Shown piece by piece: positions 52,456-60,996 of a DNA stretch of 64,000 nucleotides. Each line of letters opens with the position of its first letter. Position 1 is the first letter of the stretch. Made by a program: the position numbers and the translations under genes. The stretch is from Vreelandella profundi. Lineage in GTDB: Bacteria > Pseudomonadota > Gammaproteobacteria > Pseudomonadales > Halomonadaceae. Where the stretch lies: assembly GCF_019722725.1 (NCBI RefSeq), contig NZ_CP077941.1, positions 1 to 64,000 of the forward strand. Reading direction: 5' to 3'. The notes beneath the pieces were generated by a model. The model saw nothing but the letters and a program-made list of their open reading frames with translations. It was not told where the DNA came from and did no database searches.

Positions 52456-53835
52456 ATGCGCAAGGTTTCCGCTCTATTGCTGGGCTCTGAACGCCGTGCA
52501 ATTAGCGGTTTGGCCGGGCTTTATGCGTCTCGCATGCTGGGTTTGTTCATGGTGCTGCCGGTGTTGGCGCTTTACGCCGACACGCTTGAAGGATCGACAC
52601 CTCTGTTAGTGGGCGTGGCGCTGGGTATTTATGGTCTCACCCAGGCGACGCTGCAAATTCCGTTTGGCTTACTTTCAGACCGTATCGGTCGCAAAAGAGT
52701 AATTGCGCTGGGGCTGGTGATTTTTGCGCTGGGCAGCATGGTGGCGGCCCTTTCCGACACCATGGTGGGTATCATCGCCGGGCGGGCTCTTCAGGGCGGT
52801 GGCGCCGTCGCGGCGGCGATTATGGCGCTACTTGCCGATCAAACCCGTGAAGAAGTGCGTACCGCCGCGATGGCGATCATTGGATTATCGATTGGCGTAT
52901 CGTTTGCGATTGCCATGGTGCTAGGCCCTTGGCTGGCGGTCTGGGCAGGCTTATCCGGTGTTTTTTGGTTTACTGCGCTACTGACGCTGGTAGGATTGCT
53001 AGTGCTGTGGCGGTGGGTGCCTGCCGCGCCGCGCCGTCGCCGCCATCGCGATGTCAGCATGGACCGTCAGCAGTTCAAAAGCGTGATCATGCGCCCCGAT
53101 TTATGGCGGCTTGACGTCTCGATTTTTTCTCTGCATTTAGTGCTGATGGCGATCTTTGTAGCGGTTCCCTTCCGTCTGTTGGGCGCCGGTGTGCCGATTG
53201 AGTATCATGGGCTGGCTTATCTAGGCATTATGGCACTCTCGTTTGTAGCCATGGTGCCGCTCATTATTGTGGCGGAAAAAAAGCAGCGTATGCGGCTGAT
53301 GTGTTTGCTGGCCATCGGCGCGATTGTCATTAGCTTAGCAGGGCTAGGATTGCCGTTCTTCGCGGGAGATTGGCTGTTTGTATGGCTGTTTGTGTTCTTT
53401 ACCGGCTTCAATTTGCTGGAAGCCACATTACCTTCCATGCTCAGTAAGCTGGCGCCAGCGGGGGCGAAAGGCACGGCGATGGGGGTTTACTCTACCAGCC
53501 AGTTTTTAGGCGCTTTTTTAGGCGGTACTCTGGGCGGGCTTTTGGCCCATTTCGGAGGGCTCAATGCAGTCTTTATTGGCTGCGCAGGACTGGCGCTTTG
53601 CTGGTGGGTGGCAATGTGGTGGATGCCGTCGCCACCGCCACTATCCAGTGAAATCGTTGCGTTAGATGACTCGCATGTGGGTACGCTGGATCTGCTCATG
53701 GAGCATTTAGCCGACGTGGTCGGCGTTGAAGACGTTATGTTGGTGCCGGAGGAGCGCTTGGTCTATTTGAAAGTGAATCGTCAGCAGCTGGATCGAGCGA
53801 CATTGACTAGGCTAATGTCGCCACCCCAATCTTAA
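52456..53835 (+). CDS. MFS transporter, YajR-like with C-terminal cytosolic domain
   Basis: A 459-aa major facilitator protein with about 12 membrane helices. The MFS motif A is FGLLSDRIGRKRVIALGL (near 73-90). The last 70 residues (LDLLMEHLADVVGVEDVMLVPEERLVYLKVN) form a small ferredoxin-like domain as in E. coli YajR. Proton-driven efflux is likely and the substrate is unknown. Position between uvrA and ssb is shared with other Gammaproteobacteria such as Pseudomonas. It starts 204 bp from the divergent uvrA start. Confidence 0.87.
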   Translation: MRKVSALLLGSERRAISGLAGLYASRMLGLFMVLPVLALYADTLEGSTPLLVGVALGIYGLTQATLQIPFGLLSDRIGRKRVIALGLVIFALGSMVAALSDTMVGIIAGRALQGGGAVAAAIMALLADQTREEVRTAAMAIIGLSIGVSFAIAMVLGPWLAVWAGLSGVFWFTALLTLVGLLVLWRWVPAAPRRRRHRDVSMDRQQFKSVIMRPDLWRLDVSIFSLHLVLMAIFVAVPFRLLGAGVPIEYHGLAYLGIMALSFVAMVPLIIVAEKKQRMRLMCLLAIGAIVISLAGLGLPFFAGDWLFVWLFVFFTGFNLLEATLPSMLSKLAPAGAKGTAMGVYSTSQFLGAFLGGTLGGLLAHFGGLNAVFIGCAGLALCWWVAMWWMPSPPPLSSEIVALDDSHVGTLDLLMEHLADVVGVEDVMLVPEERLVYLKVNRQQLDRATLTRLMSPPQS

Positions 53836-53913
53836 CCAAGCAGGGCCGTGACAGTGGCCTTGGCTGGCAATTAACCCTATATGACACCTATTAAAAGATA
53901 AAAGGAGCACCTT

Positions 53914-54594
53914 ATGGCTCGCGGTATTAACAAGGTCATTTTGATTGGTAACCTCGGGCAAGACCCTGAGATGCGCTTCACGCCAAGCGGTACAGCCGTG
54001 GCAAATTTAAACTTGGCGACCAGCGATACGTGGATGGATCGCCAGAGCGGTCAGCGCCAAGAGCGCACCGAATGGCACCGTGTCGTCATGTTCAATAAGA
54101 CGGCCGAAATCGCCCAGCAGTATCTGAAAAAAGGCTCTAAAGTCTACATTGAAGGGCGCCTGCAAACGCGCAAATGGCAGGATCAGAACGGTCAGGATCG
54201 CTACTCAACTGAAATCGTCGCTAACGATATGCAGATGCTGGACGGCCGTACAGGTGATTTCCAGGGCGGCGGTGCTCCGCAAAATAACTATTCTCAAAAT
54301 AACGCTGCCCAGGGTAACGCTGCTCAAAACGGCGCTTCTCAGAACGGCCCTGGTCAGAACGGCCCTGGTCAGAATGCACCGGCTCAAAATAATGCCGCAC
54401 CGAGCAGTCCGGCCCAGCATAGTCAGAGTGGCGGCTATCCTCAGCAGAATAGCCCTCAGTCGGCACCTCGCCCCGCGCAGCCAGCACCGCAGCAGCAGGG
54501 TAATCAAGCACCTCAGCCTCACCAGCAAAACAACAGCTATGGCGCTCCGGATCCGGGCAACTTCGATGACTTCGACGACGAGATTCCGTTCTGA
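53914..54594 (+). CDS. ssb: Single-stranded DNA-binding protein
   Basis: SSB coats single-stranded DNA in replication and repair. The 226-aa product has an N-terminal OB fold (1-110; [46 protein letters not shown]). Next is a long linker of about 100 residues rich in Gln, Asn, Pro and Ala with short repeats ([12 protein letters not shown]). The acidic C-terminal tip [10 protein letters not shown] binds partner proteins. The linker is longer than in E. coli (178 aa total). AAAGGAG precedes the ATG. The RmlD-like gene follows after 52 bp. Confidence 0.96.
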   Translation: MARGINKVILIGNLGQDPEMRFTPSGTAVANLNLATSDTWMDRQSGQRQERTEWHRVVMFNKTAEIAQQYLKKGSKVYIEGRLQTRKWQDQNGQDRYSTEIVANDMQMLDGRTGDFQGGGAPQNNYSQNNAAQGNAAQNGASQNGPGQNGPGQNAPAQNNAAPSSPAQHSQSGGYPQQNSPQSAPRPAQPAPQQQGNQAPQPHQQNNSYGAPDPGNFDDFDDEIPF

Positions 54595-54646
54595 GAGCGT
54601 TATTAAACGCGCACCTTAGAATGAGGCGTAATGAGGAGAGGCTGTC

Positions 54647-55537
54647 TTGAAGCTGCTGATATTGGATGCCGGACACTGCCTGAGCTTGGCATTAGCCCGG
54701 GAAGTGAGTCGTCGCACCGACACGGAGCTGGTCATTGAGCAAGGCACTACTATTACGGCGTCGCGCCTTGAAACAATCGCGCCTGACGCTGTGATTATTC
54801 CGCCGCTGGCACGTCCGCTGGACATGGCGCCGGCGGAGGTCACGGCTCATGCTGACGCGGTTGATGCCTGCTTGGATGCCTGCCTATCGCAAGACGTAGC
54901 GCTGGTATGGTGTGTCTCGGATCAGCTCTATGAAGATGGTTTAGATGTTCCTATCGACGAACATGTCGTGCCCGCCCCGCGAGACGAAAGTCTGCGCCGG
55001 CTGGTGCAGGCTGGTGATCGTATCCGCGCCGAGCTGCAGCACCATTTGATTGTACGCCTGGGCCCGCTGTTTGCCTTAGAGGGCAGCCATGCGTGGCTCA
55101 ATGACATCATCCAGAGTCTGGTTGCCCAAGAAGCGGTACGCGCGGCGGAAGACGTGATTTTTTGCCCAACATCCGCAGACGCTGTTGCGATGGCGCTCAT
55201 CGGTATGCTTCAGCAGCAGGTCGGTGGGGCGAATGCTTGGGGGGCGTATCATCTTGCCGGCACCGAGCCCGTCAGCGCCTTTACGTTTACCTCGATGGTA
55301 CGCACCCAGCTGTTAACGCACCTTGAAGGGCGTGGCGAGCAGATTGTACTGGGTGAGGTGCAGCCGTTGAAGCACCATCACGATGCTAAACTACGGCGTG
55401 TCTTAAACTGTCGGCGGGTGCTCGATGTCTTCGGCGTTCATCAAAAACCTTGGCGCTTAGAGGCTGGGCGTATGCTCGATGCATGGTGTTTGACCCGTGA
55501 GAATGACCGTGCTGGCGATACAGGAGCATCGGCTTGA
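54647..55537 (+). CDS. RmlD-like (sugar-nucleotide-binding family) protein, degenerate
   Basis: A 296-aa protein whose outline resembles RmlD-type dTDP-4-dehydrorhamnose reductases: LLILDAGHCLSLALAREV at the start, WCVSDQLYEDG, LIVRLGPLFA and GAYHLAGTEPVSAFTFTSMV. It lacks a GxxGxxG nucleotide-binding motif (DAGHCLSLALA instead) and the catalytic YxxxK, so reductase activity is doubtful. The start is TTG at 54647 with GAGGAG upstream. It ends in a TTGA overlap with plsC, so the two are coupled. No rhamnose genes are nearby. Function unknown. Confidence 0.7.
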   Translation: MKLLILDAGHCLSLALAREVSRRTDTELVIEQGTTITASRLETIAPDAVIIPPLARPLDMAPAEVTAHADAVDACLDACLSQDVALVWCVSDQLYEDGLDVPIDEHVVPAPRDESLRRLVQAGDRIRAELQHHLIVRLGPLFALEGSHAWLNDIIQSLVAQEAVRAAEDVIFCPTSADAVAMALIGMLQQQVGGANAWGAYHLAGTEPVSAFTFTSMVRTQLLTHLEGRGEQIVLGEVQPLKHHHDAKLRRVLNCRRVLDVFGVHQKPWRLEAGRMLDAWCLTRENDRAGDTGASA

Positions 55538-56268
55538 TAAACGTGGTTCGCAGCCTGATCTTTTATGCTGGCTATTTTTTAGCCATGCTGATGATTGGCG
55601 TACTCTTTTTGCCGATCGCTCCATTTCTGCCGCTGTCGGGCCGCTATCGCTTACTGAATTTGTATAACTACTTCTTAATGGTGTGGTTTCGAATCGCCTG
55701 TGGAGTGAGCTACGACATTCAAGGGCGGGAAAATCTGCCTAGCGGCCCCTGTGTGATTCAAGCCAATCACCAGTGCGAGTGGGAAACCGTGTTTCTACAG
55801 GTGATGAAGCCGCCGGTATGTACCGTGCTGAAGCGCGAATTACTGCGCCTGCCTATTTTTGGCTGGGCGCTACGACTATTGCGCCCCATCAGTTTGGATC
55901 GCTCTAAACCCGCGCGAGCGATGAAGCAGGTGCTGACTCAAGGCGTTGAGCGGCTGGGCACCGGGCTGTCGGTACTTATTTTTCCGGAAGGCACGCGGGT
56001 TGATCCTGGCCAGCGCAAGCGTTACAACAAAAGTGGCAGCGTAGTGGCCTGCCGTGCCGGCGTGCCGGTGTTGCCCGTTGCTCATAACGCAGGAGAGCGT
56101 TGGCCCGGGCGCCATTGGGTTAAGCGTCCAGGCGTGCTGCGTGTGCGCATTGGCAAGCCCATTGAAACAGCGGGGCGTATGCCCGATGAAGTGCTCGCAG
56201 AAGTGGAAGTATGGATCGAGGCACAGCTACAGGAAATTTCTGAGGTGCCACGACCTACCACTCGATGA
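55534..56268 (+). CDS. plsC: 1-acyl-sn-glycerol-3-phosphate acyltransferase
   Basis: An inner-membrane acyltransferase converting lysophosphatidate to phosphatidate in phospholipid synthesis. The 244-aa product has N-terminal hydrophobic helices (about 5-35) and the acyltransferase motif NHQCEWETV. This is the HX4E variant of HX4D, also used by related proteobacterial enzymes. It also has the glycerol-phosphate motif FPEGTRVDPGQ and VPVLPVAHNAG. The start is TTG 55534, overlapping the upstream stop. Pseudomonas has a similar gene next to gyrB. Here it lies far away, convergent with fabB. Confidence 0.88.
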   Translation: MINVVRSLIFYAGYFLAMLMIGVLFLPIAPFLPLSGRYRLLNLYNYFLMVWFRIACGVSYDIQGRENLPSGPCVIQANHQCEWETVFLQVMKPPVCTVLKRELLRLPIFGWALRLLRPISLDRSKPARAMKQVLTQGVERLGTGLSVLIFPEGTRVDPGQRKRYNKSGSVVACRAGVPVLPVAHNAGERWPGRHWVKRPGVLRVRIGKPIETAGRMPDEVLAEVEVWIEAQLQEISEVPRPTTR

Positions 56269-56271
56269 CGG

Positions 56272-56331
56272 TATAGCTTTTAATGACATAGCTTTTAACG
56301 ACATAGCTTTTAACGACATCGCTTTTAACCA
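56272..56331. repeat. 15-bp tandem repeat after plsC
   Basis: Four consecutive 15-bp units: TATAGCTTTTAATGA, CATAGCTTTTAACGA, CATAGCTTTTAACGA, CATCGCTTTTAACCA. Units 2 and 3 are identical. The array begins 3 bp after the plsC stop and runs into the following hairpin. Confidence 0.85.
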
Positions 56332-56360
56332 AGAATGGCGCCCATCGGGCGCCATTCTTG
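56330..56360. terminator. Bidirectional hairpin between plsC and fabB
   Basis: CAAGAATGGCGCCC (56330-56343) and GGGCGCCATTCTTG (56347-56360) form a perfect 14-bp stem with a 3-nt loop between two convergent genes. There is no long T tract, so it may also act as a transcript-end stabiliser. Confidence 0.6.
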
Positions 56361-56409
56361 TATCAACCTTCAATATTACTCTTCGGTACTTATCAAGCCG
56401 GTCGTCGTA

Positions 56410-57633
56410 CTAACGTTCATCATTATAGCGTTGGAAGACCAGGCACGCATTGGTGCCGCCAAAGCCAAAGCTATTAGACAACGCGCGCTCGATGGTCACG
56501 CCATCTCGCCGCTCGGTGACAATATCAAAGCCATCAGCCTGCTCATCAAAGTCCTCGATATTGGCTGATGCTGCCACGAAGTTGTGCTGCATCATCAGTA
56601 GCGAGTAGATAGCTTCTTGTACGCCGGTAGCCCCTAACGAATGGCCGGTGAGCGATTTAGTTGAGCTCATCGCAGGCGTTGTGTTGCCAAACACCATACG
56701 TATGGCTTTCAGCTCCGCAACGTCACCTACCGGCGTCGACGTGCCGTGGGTATTGATATAGTCAATCGTACCGTCAACCGTGGCCATTGCCTGATGCATA
56801 CAGCGCATGGCGCCTTCGCCAGACGGCGCGACCATATCGTAACCGTCGGAAGTGGCGCCGTAGCCGACTAATTCGCCATAGATCTTGGCACCGCGCGCTT
56901 TAGCGTGCTCCAACTCTTCCAGCACCAGCATACCGCCGCCGCCTGCAATGACAAAACCATCGCGCGCTTTATCGTAGGGGCGCGATGCCTTGTCAGGCGT
57001 GTCGTTGTAGTGGGTCGAGAGGGCGCCCATGGCATCAAAGAGACAGGAGAGTGTCCAGTGCTCTTCTTCACCGCCGCCGGCAAACACTACGTCCTGCTTG
57101 TTGAGCTGAATTTGCTCCATTGCACTGCCAATACAGTGTGCAGACGTCGCACAGGCAGAGGAGATAGAGAAATTCACGCCTTTGATTTTGAACGGCGTCG
57201 CTAAGCACGCAGAAACGGTGCTACCCATTGTGCGGGTGACTCGATAAGGACCAACGCGGCGCAGGCCTTTCTCGCGCAGCACGTCGGCTGCTTCGACTTG
57301 GTTGGCGCTTGAAGCACCACCAGAGCCTGCAATAAGACCAGTACGCTCATTGGATACCTGTTCGTCGCTGAGACCGGCGTCTTCGATAGCTTGCGCCATG
57401 GAAACGTACGCGTACGCCGCGGCATCGCCCATAAATCGCCGCAGCTTACGGTCGATCAGCGCATCAAGATCAATATCGACGCTGCCCGCGACATGGCTAC
57501 GGAAGCCACGCTCAGCATACTCTTCCTTAAAACGAATACCGCTACGCCCATTTTTGAGCGCGTCCAGGACCTGTCGTTGGTCATTGCCAAGGCAAGATAC
57601 AATGCCGAGGCCGGTGACTACCACTCGTCGCAT
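56410..57633 (-). CDS. fabB: 3-oxoacyl-[acyl-carrier-protein] synthase I
   Basis: FabB elongates acyl-ACP and is needed for unsaturated fatty acids together with FabA. The 407-aa product has the thiolase fold with the catalytic Cys in [13 protein letters not shown], the His residues in [12 protein letters not shown] and [12 protein letters not shown], and the C-terminal [19 protein letters not shown] lies 5 nt before ATG 57633. The gene follows fabA by 13 bp, forming the classical fabA-fabB operon. Confidence 0.97.
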   Translation of the reverse strand: MRRVVVTGLGIVSCLGNDQRQVLDALKNGRSGIRFKEEYAERGFRSHVAGSVDIDLDALIDRKLRRFMGDAAAYAYVSMAQAIEDAGLSDEQVSNERTGLIAGSGGASSANQVEAADVLREKGLRRVGPYRVTRTMGSTVSACLATPFKIKGVNFSISSACATSAHCIGSAMEQIQLNKQDVVFAGGGEEEHWTLSCLFDAMGALSTHYNDTPDKASRPYDKARDGFVIAGGGGMLVLEELEHAKARGAKIYGELVGYGATSDGYDMVAPSGEGAMRCMHQAMATVDGTIDYINTHGTSTPVGDVAELKAIRMVFGNTTPAMSSTKSLTGHSLGATGVQEAIYSLLMMQHNFVAASANIEDFDEQADGFDIVTERRDGVTIERALSNSFGFGGTNACLVFQRYNDER

Positions 57634-57646
57634 GGGAGCCTCCTGT

Positions 57647-58162
57647 TCAGAAATTCGCAGTGGAGGTGAATAGGCCAACGCGCAGATCATTAGCCTGATA
57701 GATGTCGCGTCCGTCGACGGTTACCGTTCCGTCGGCGATACCCAAAATGAGGCGACGGGTAATAATACGCTTAATATTAATACTATAGGTCACTTTTTTA
57801 GCCTCAGGCAGGATCTGGCCGCTGAACTTGACCTCACCACAGCCTAGCGCGCGACCGCGACCGGGATGACCTAGCCAGCCCAAATAGAAGCCCACCAGCT
57901 GCCACATGGCATCAAGGCCTAAACAGCCAGGCATGACAGGATCACCGGGGAAGTGGCAGTCAAAAAACCACAGGTCAGAGGCGATATCCAGCTCAGCGAT
58001 CAGTTCGCCCTTGCCATGCGCACCGCCTTCTTCGTGAATGTGCTTGATGCGATCAAGCATCAGCATGTTAGGAGCTGGAAGCTGTGCATTTCCAGGGCCA
58101 AAGAGCTCGCCACGCGAGCAGGCCAGCAGTTCTTCGCGATTAAAGGAATGTTGCTTGGTCAC
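57647..58162 (-). CDS. fabA: 3-hydroxydecanoyl-ACP dehydratase/isomerase
   Basis: FabA dehydrates 3-hydroxydecanoyl-ACP and isomerises the product to cis-3-decenoyl-ACP, the branch point to unsaturated fatty acids. The 171-aa product has the catalytic His in [13 protein letters not shown] and Asp in [14 protein letters not shown] favour the GTG at 58162 ([19 protein letters not shown]), which matches the length of family members. Another GTG at 58207 would add 15 residues. First gene of the fabA-fabB operon. Confidence 0.95.
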   Translation of the reverse strand: MTKQHSFNREELLACSRGELFGPGNAQLPAPNMLMLDRIKHIHEEGGAHGKGELIAELDIASDLWFFDCHFPGDPVMPGCLGLDAMWQLVGFYLGWLGHPGRGRALGCGEVKFSGQILPEAKKVTYSINIKRIITRRLILGIADGTVTVDGRDIYQANDLRVGLFTSTANF

Positions 58163-58456
58163 TGAATCGTTCCGAGTATCAAAATGGTTGTTGGCCGCAT
58201 GCGGCACCTAGAGCCGAGGCATAGCACCGGAGCATAACACGTGAGTCTAGCGTCGAAGCTCGGTCCGCAAGGCAAAGCCTAGTCTACTTCCCGAAACCGC
58301 TGAATGCACGCCATCCTCTACCCACCATGTATTTTTACCACTCCCTTGCTGCGTCTGAAAGTGCGCAATAAGGGATGATTATTCCATTAAATAGGAGGAG
58401 GTTGAGATCTCGTACTTTAAATAGAGCGTTATGGATTGCTAAAGGCGAGGTAATCA
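58163..58456. other. Gap between fabA and DUF2878 gene
   Basis: A 294-bp stretch that must hold the fabA-fabB promoter on the minus strand. A possible -10 (TATGCT) with a weak -35 (TTCGAC) lies near 58230-58255 on that strand but is not convincing. AGGAGGAGG near 58392 is not followed by an open frame. No terminator for the DUF2878 operon is clear. Confidence 0.4.
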
Positions 58457-58966
58457 TTAGAAGCTACTTTGCCGGGTAGTAATATACCGGCTAATGCCAT
58501 AGCACAGCGTTGCCCATACGAGCGCATGAACGGGAAGAAGCCAGGGGGCTAGACTCACGCCTGCCAACAGTGCGCCGCCGTAATAAGACAGCGGTGCGCT
58601 GACGGCGCCGCACAGTGCAGCCAGCCACGGAAGGCGCCATAGCCAGGCAAGCGAGTGATAAACCAGCGTGGCAAACAGTGGCCATAGCATCCACAGCCAA
58701 AGCGGTACTAGGCCAAGCACTAGCGCTTGGCTATGAAAATCAAAGCCGCCTAGTAAGCGTAAGCTGCCATCAATGACCAGCCCGAGCAGCGTAAACACTG
58801 CGATAAACTGCCATTCTCCTGGCTGCCTGCAGCGCCACAGGTGCCACGTTAATAATCCGCCTCCTGCAACCGCTGCGACCCATGAGCCACCTAGCACGCA
58901 GAGCAGCCAGCCCGCCTCAAAGCGCAGGGCGTTAAACAGCAATGCTTGCCATCGGCGAGCTGCCAT
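58457..58966 (-). CDS. DUF2878-family membrane protein
   Basis: A 169-aa integral membrane protein with about five hydrophobic helices and many Trp and Leu residues (WLLCVLGGSWVAAVAGGGLL, VPLWLWMLWPLFATLVYHSL). It matches my recollection of DUF2878, typically found with cfa, DUF1365 and an FAD oxidoreductase. Its start follows the cfa stop directly (TAAATG), so it is the coupled last gene of this operon. Biochemical role unknown. Confidence 0.75.
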   Translation of the reverse strand: MAARRWQALLFNALRFEAGWLLCVLGGSWVAAVAGGGLLTWHLWRCRQPGEWQFIAVFTLLGLVIDGSLRLLGGFDFHSQALVLGLVPLWLWMLWPLFATLVYHSLAWLWRLPWLAALCGAVSAPLSYYGGALLAGVSLAPWLLPVHALVWATLCYGISRYITTRQSSF

Positions 58967-60235
58967 TTACAGCGCTCCTGTTAAAGGCGTCGGTTTAGCC
59001 CCTGGTTTAGCAAGCAGCAGGTGGCAGGTACCAATAGAGCGTTCAATAAAGCCGCCCTCGCAGTAGCACAGATAATAGCGCCACATGCGGATAAAGCGCT
59101 CGTCATAGCCTAGCTTGCGCACTTGCTCAAGGCTGGCTTCAAAACGGTGGCGCCATTCGCGCAGCGTGCGCGCATAGTGCGGGCCGATTTCGTCTAATGC
59201 CAACACGTTAAACGACGTTTTGCGCATAACGCTGCTTAGCATGGCATGGTGCGAAGGTAGAAACCCGCCGGGGAAGATATAGCGCTTGATAAAATCCATG
59301 TCGCGTTTTGCATCTTCAAAACGCTGATCACGAATAGTAATGGCCTGCAGCATGGCCTGACCATCGTCGGTCAGCAGGCTATCCAGCTTGTTGAGGTAGG
59401 TGTCGAGATACTGATGACCCACTGCCTCGATCATCTCCACCGAAATGAGCCGGTCATAGCGGCCGGTTAATTCACGATAATCCTGCTTTAGCAGGGTGAT
59501 TCTGTCGGCCAAGCCCTCTTCCTGAATGCGGCGCTGGGTGTGAGCGTGCTGTTCATCCGAAATAGTCGTCGTCGTGACACGGCAGCCGCGGGTTTTTGCT
59601 GCGTGAATCGCCAAGCCTCCCCAGCCCGTGCCAATTTCTAACAGATGATGCTCTGGCTGTACGTCGAGCTTTTCAAGCATCAAATCAAGCTTATAGGTCG
59701 AGGCTTCTTCCAGGCTGGCTTCTGGATGAGGGAAAACTGCGCTTGAATACATCCAGTGAAGACGATCTAAAAAAGTCGAAAATAGATCGTTACCAATGTC
59801 GTAGTGAGCGGCGATGTTGCGTTTAGAGCCGCTGAGGCTGTTACGCTGAAAACGATAGGCCGCGCCCAGCAGCCAGCGGGCGAATCGGGCGCTGCCGTTT
59901 TCCATTTTGCCATTCACCTGCTCAAGGTTGGCAGCAAACAGGCGTACCAGAGCGACCAGATCATCGGCGTCCCAGTCGCCGTCCATATACGACTCGGCAG
60001 CGCCAACGGTGCCCCCGAAAGCAAGCCGCTTCCAGGCCCTGGAGTGGCGAATGACCACGGTGACCTGCAATGCGCCTTCCTGGCCCAGGTGGTGGCACTG
60101 GTCACCTTCAATCAGCGTGATGCGGCCGCCGCGAAAAGTATTCAGTTGAGCCATCAACCGTGGTTTTAACCAGCGAGTAAAGCGGTCCTGGATCACCGGC
60201 TGAACATCAGGTGGTGTGGAATTCAGGGTGGTCAT
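58967..60235 (-). CDS. cfa: Cyclopropane-fatty-acyl-phospholipid synthase family protein
   Basis: A SAM-dependent enzyme that methylates double bonds of membrane phospholipid acyl chains. The 422-aa product has an N-terminal region like Cfa (FGGTVGAAESYMDGDWDADDLVALV), NIAAHYDIGNDLFSTFLD, the SAM loop LLEIGTGWGGLAIHAA, ISVEMIEAVGHQY, and a C-terminal MWRYYLCYCEGGF block. It sits in an operon of FAD oxidoreductase, DUF1365, cfa and DUF2878, where relatives may make modified fatty acids other than simple cyclopropanes. The product is therefore not certain. Confidence 0.9.
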   Translation of the reverse strand: MTTLNSTPPDVQPVIQDRFTRWLKPRLMAQLNTFRGGRITLIEGDQCHHLGQEGALQVTVVIRHSRAWKRLAFGGTVGAAESYMDGDWDADDLVALVRLFAANLEQVNGKMENGSARFARWLLGAAYRFQRNSLSGSKRNIAAHYDIGNDLFSTFLDRLHWMYSSAVFPHPEASLEEASTYKLDLMLEKLDVQPEHHLLEIGTGWGGLAIHAAKTRGCRVTTTTISDEQHAHTQRRIQEEGLADRITLLKQDYRELTGRYDRLISVEMIEAVGHQYLDTYLNKLDSLLTDDGQAMLQAITIRDQRFEDAKRDMDFIKRYIFPGGFLPSHHAMLSSVMRKTSFNVLALDEIGPHYARTLREWRHRFEASLEQVRKLGYDERFIRMWRYYLCYCEGGFIERSIGTCHLLLAKPGAKPTPLTGAL

Positions 60236-60996
60236 TTTGAGCTCTCCTTGCGCTTAGGGTGGTTATGAATGGGGACACCCTTTAACCATACGCGCAGCGC
60301 TTCAAAATGGATGCCTGAGATCGTTTTTAAGCTCATCCATGGCTGGCGAAGCAGTGTTTTAAGTAGCACGGGGCGGGTCGCCGGGGCGGCCGTGAGCATC
60401 AGCGTGGCGTCAAAATGGCGCTGCTCGTTTTGCCAGTTTTCCATATGTAAAAAAAGCATGTCTTCCGGGGTATTAAATTTCCAGCGGTAGGTCATGTCCA
60501 TAGGATTGAAAGGCGATACATGAAGATCTTTATCAAAATGCGCATGATGGCTATGCCGTAAAGGATCCACGGCGCTAGCGTAGCGAGTCCGTTCACGCCA
60601 AGGGGTGTTAGTCACTTCGCTTAACACTGCTGCCAGTCGCCCCTGCTGATCAAAGGCGTAATAGACTGAAATAGGGTTAAACATGCAGCCTAACGTGCGC
60701 AGCTGGGTCAATATGCAGATTCGGCCACTTGGCGCGCTACCCAGTTGGCGAACGAGCTCTTCGCGTACGGCCGTTTTAAGCGGGCGATCTACCGGGCCGA
60801 GATAGTCTTCGCGGCGAAAACGCGCCAGTGCCGGCCGTCGGGCGCTAAATCCCGGCACCTTATCGAACAGTTCTGGCAGCTCATCAAGGTCCAGCCACGC
60901 CATCCACACCTGATAGCTGAAGGCGTGCGACTTAGGCATAAAACGGCGGTGGCGCAGAGTGCCGCGATAAATGCGCGAGCGGGGTGTCTCGATCAT
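60232..60996 (-). CDS. DUF1365 family protein
   Basis: A 254-aa protein with IYRGTLRHRRFMPKSHAFSYQVWMAWLDLDEL at its N-terminus, YLGPVDRPLK and CMFNPISVYYAFDQQGRL, and NPMDMTYRWKFNTP, all typical of DUF1365. Its biochemical role is not established. It occurs almost always between an FAD-dependent oxidoreductase and a cfa-like gene, as here, with 4-bp ATGA-type overlaps on both sides (60993-60996 and 60232-60235). Confidence 0.88.
   Translation of the reverse strand: MIETPRSRIYRGTLRHRRFMPKSHAFSYQVWMAWLDLDELPELFDKVPGFSARRPALARFRREDYLGPVDRPLKTAVREELVRQLGSAPSGRICILTQLRTLGCMFNPISVYYAFDQQGRLAAVLSEVTNTPWRERTRYASAVDPLRHSHHAHFDKDLHVSPFNPMDMTYRWKFNTPEDMLFLHMENWQNEQRHFDATLMLTAAPATRPVLLKTLLRQPWMSLKTISGIHFEALRVWLKGVPIHNHPKRKESSK

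Noticed and set aside
54149..54619. Plus-strand 156-codon frame overlapping ssb
   Set aside because: It is an out-of-frame reading of the repetitive linker, which gives artificially long open frames in several registers.
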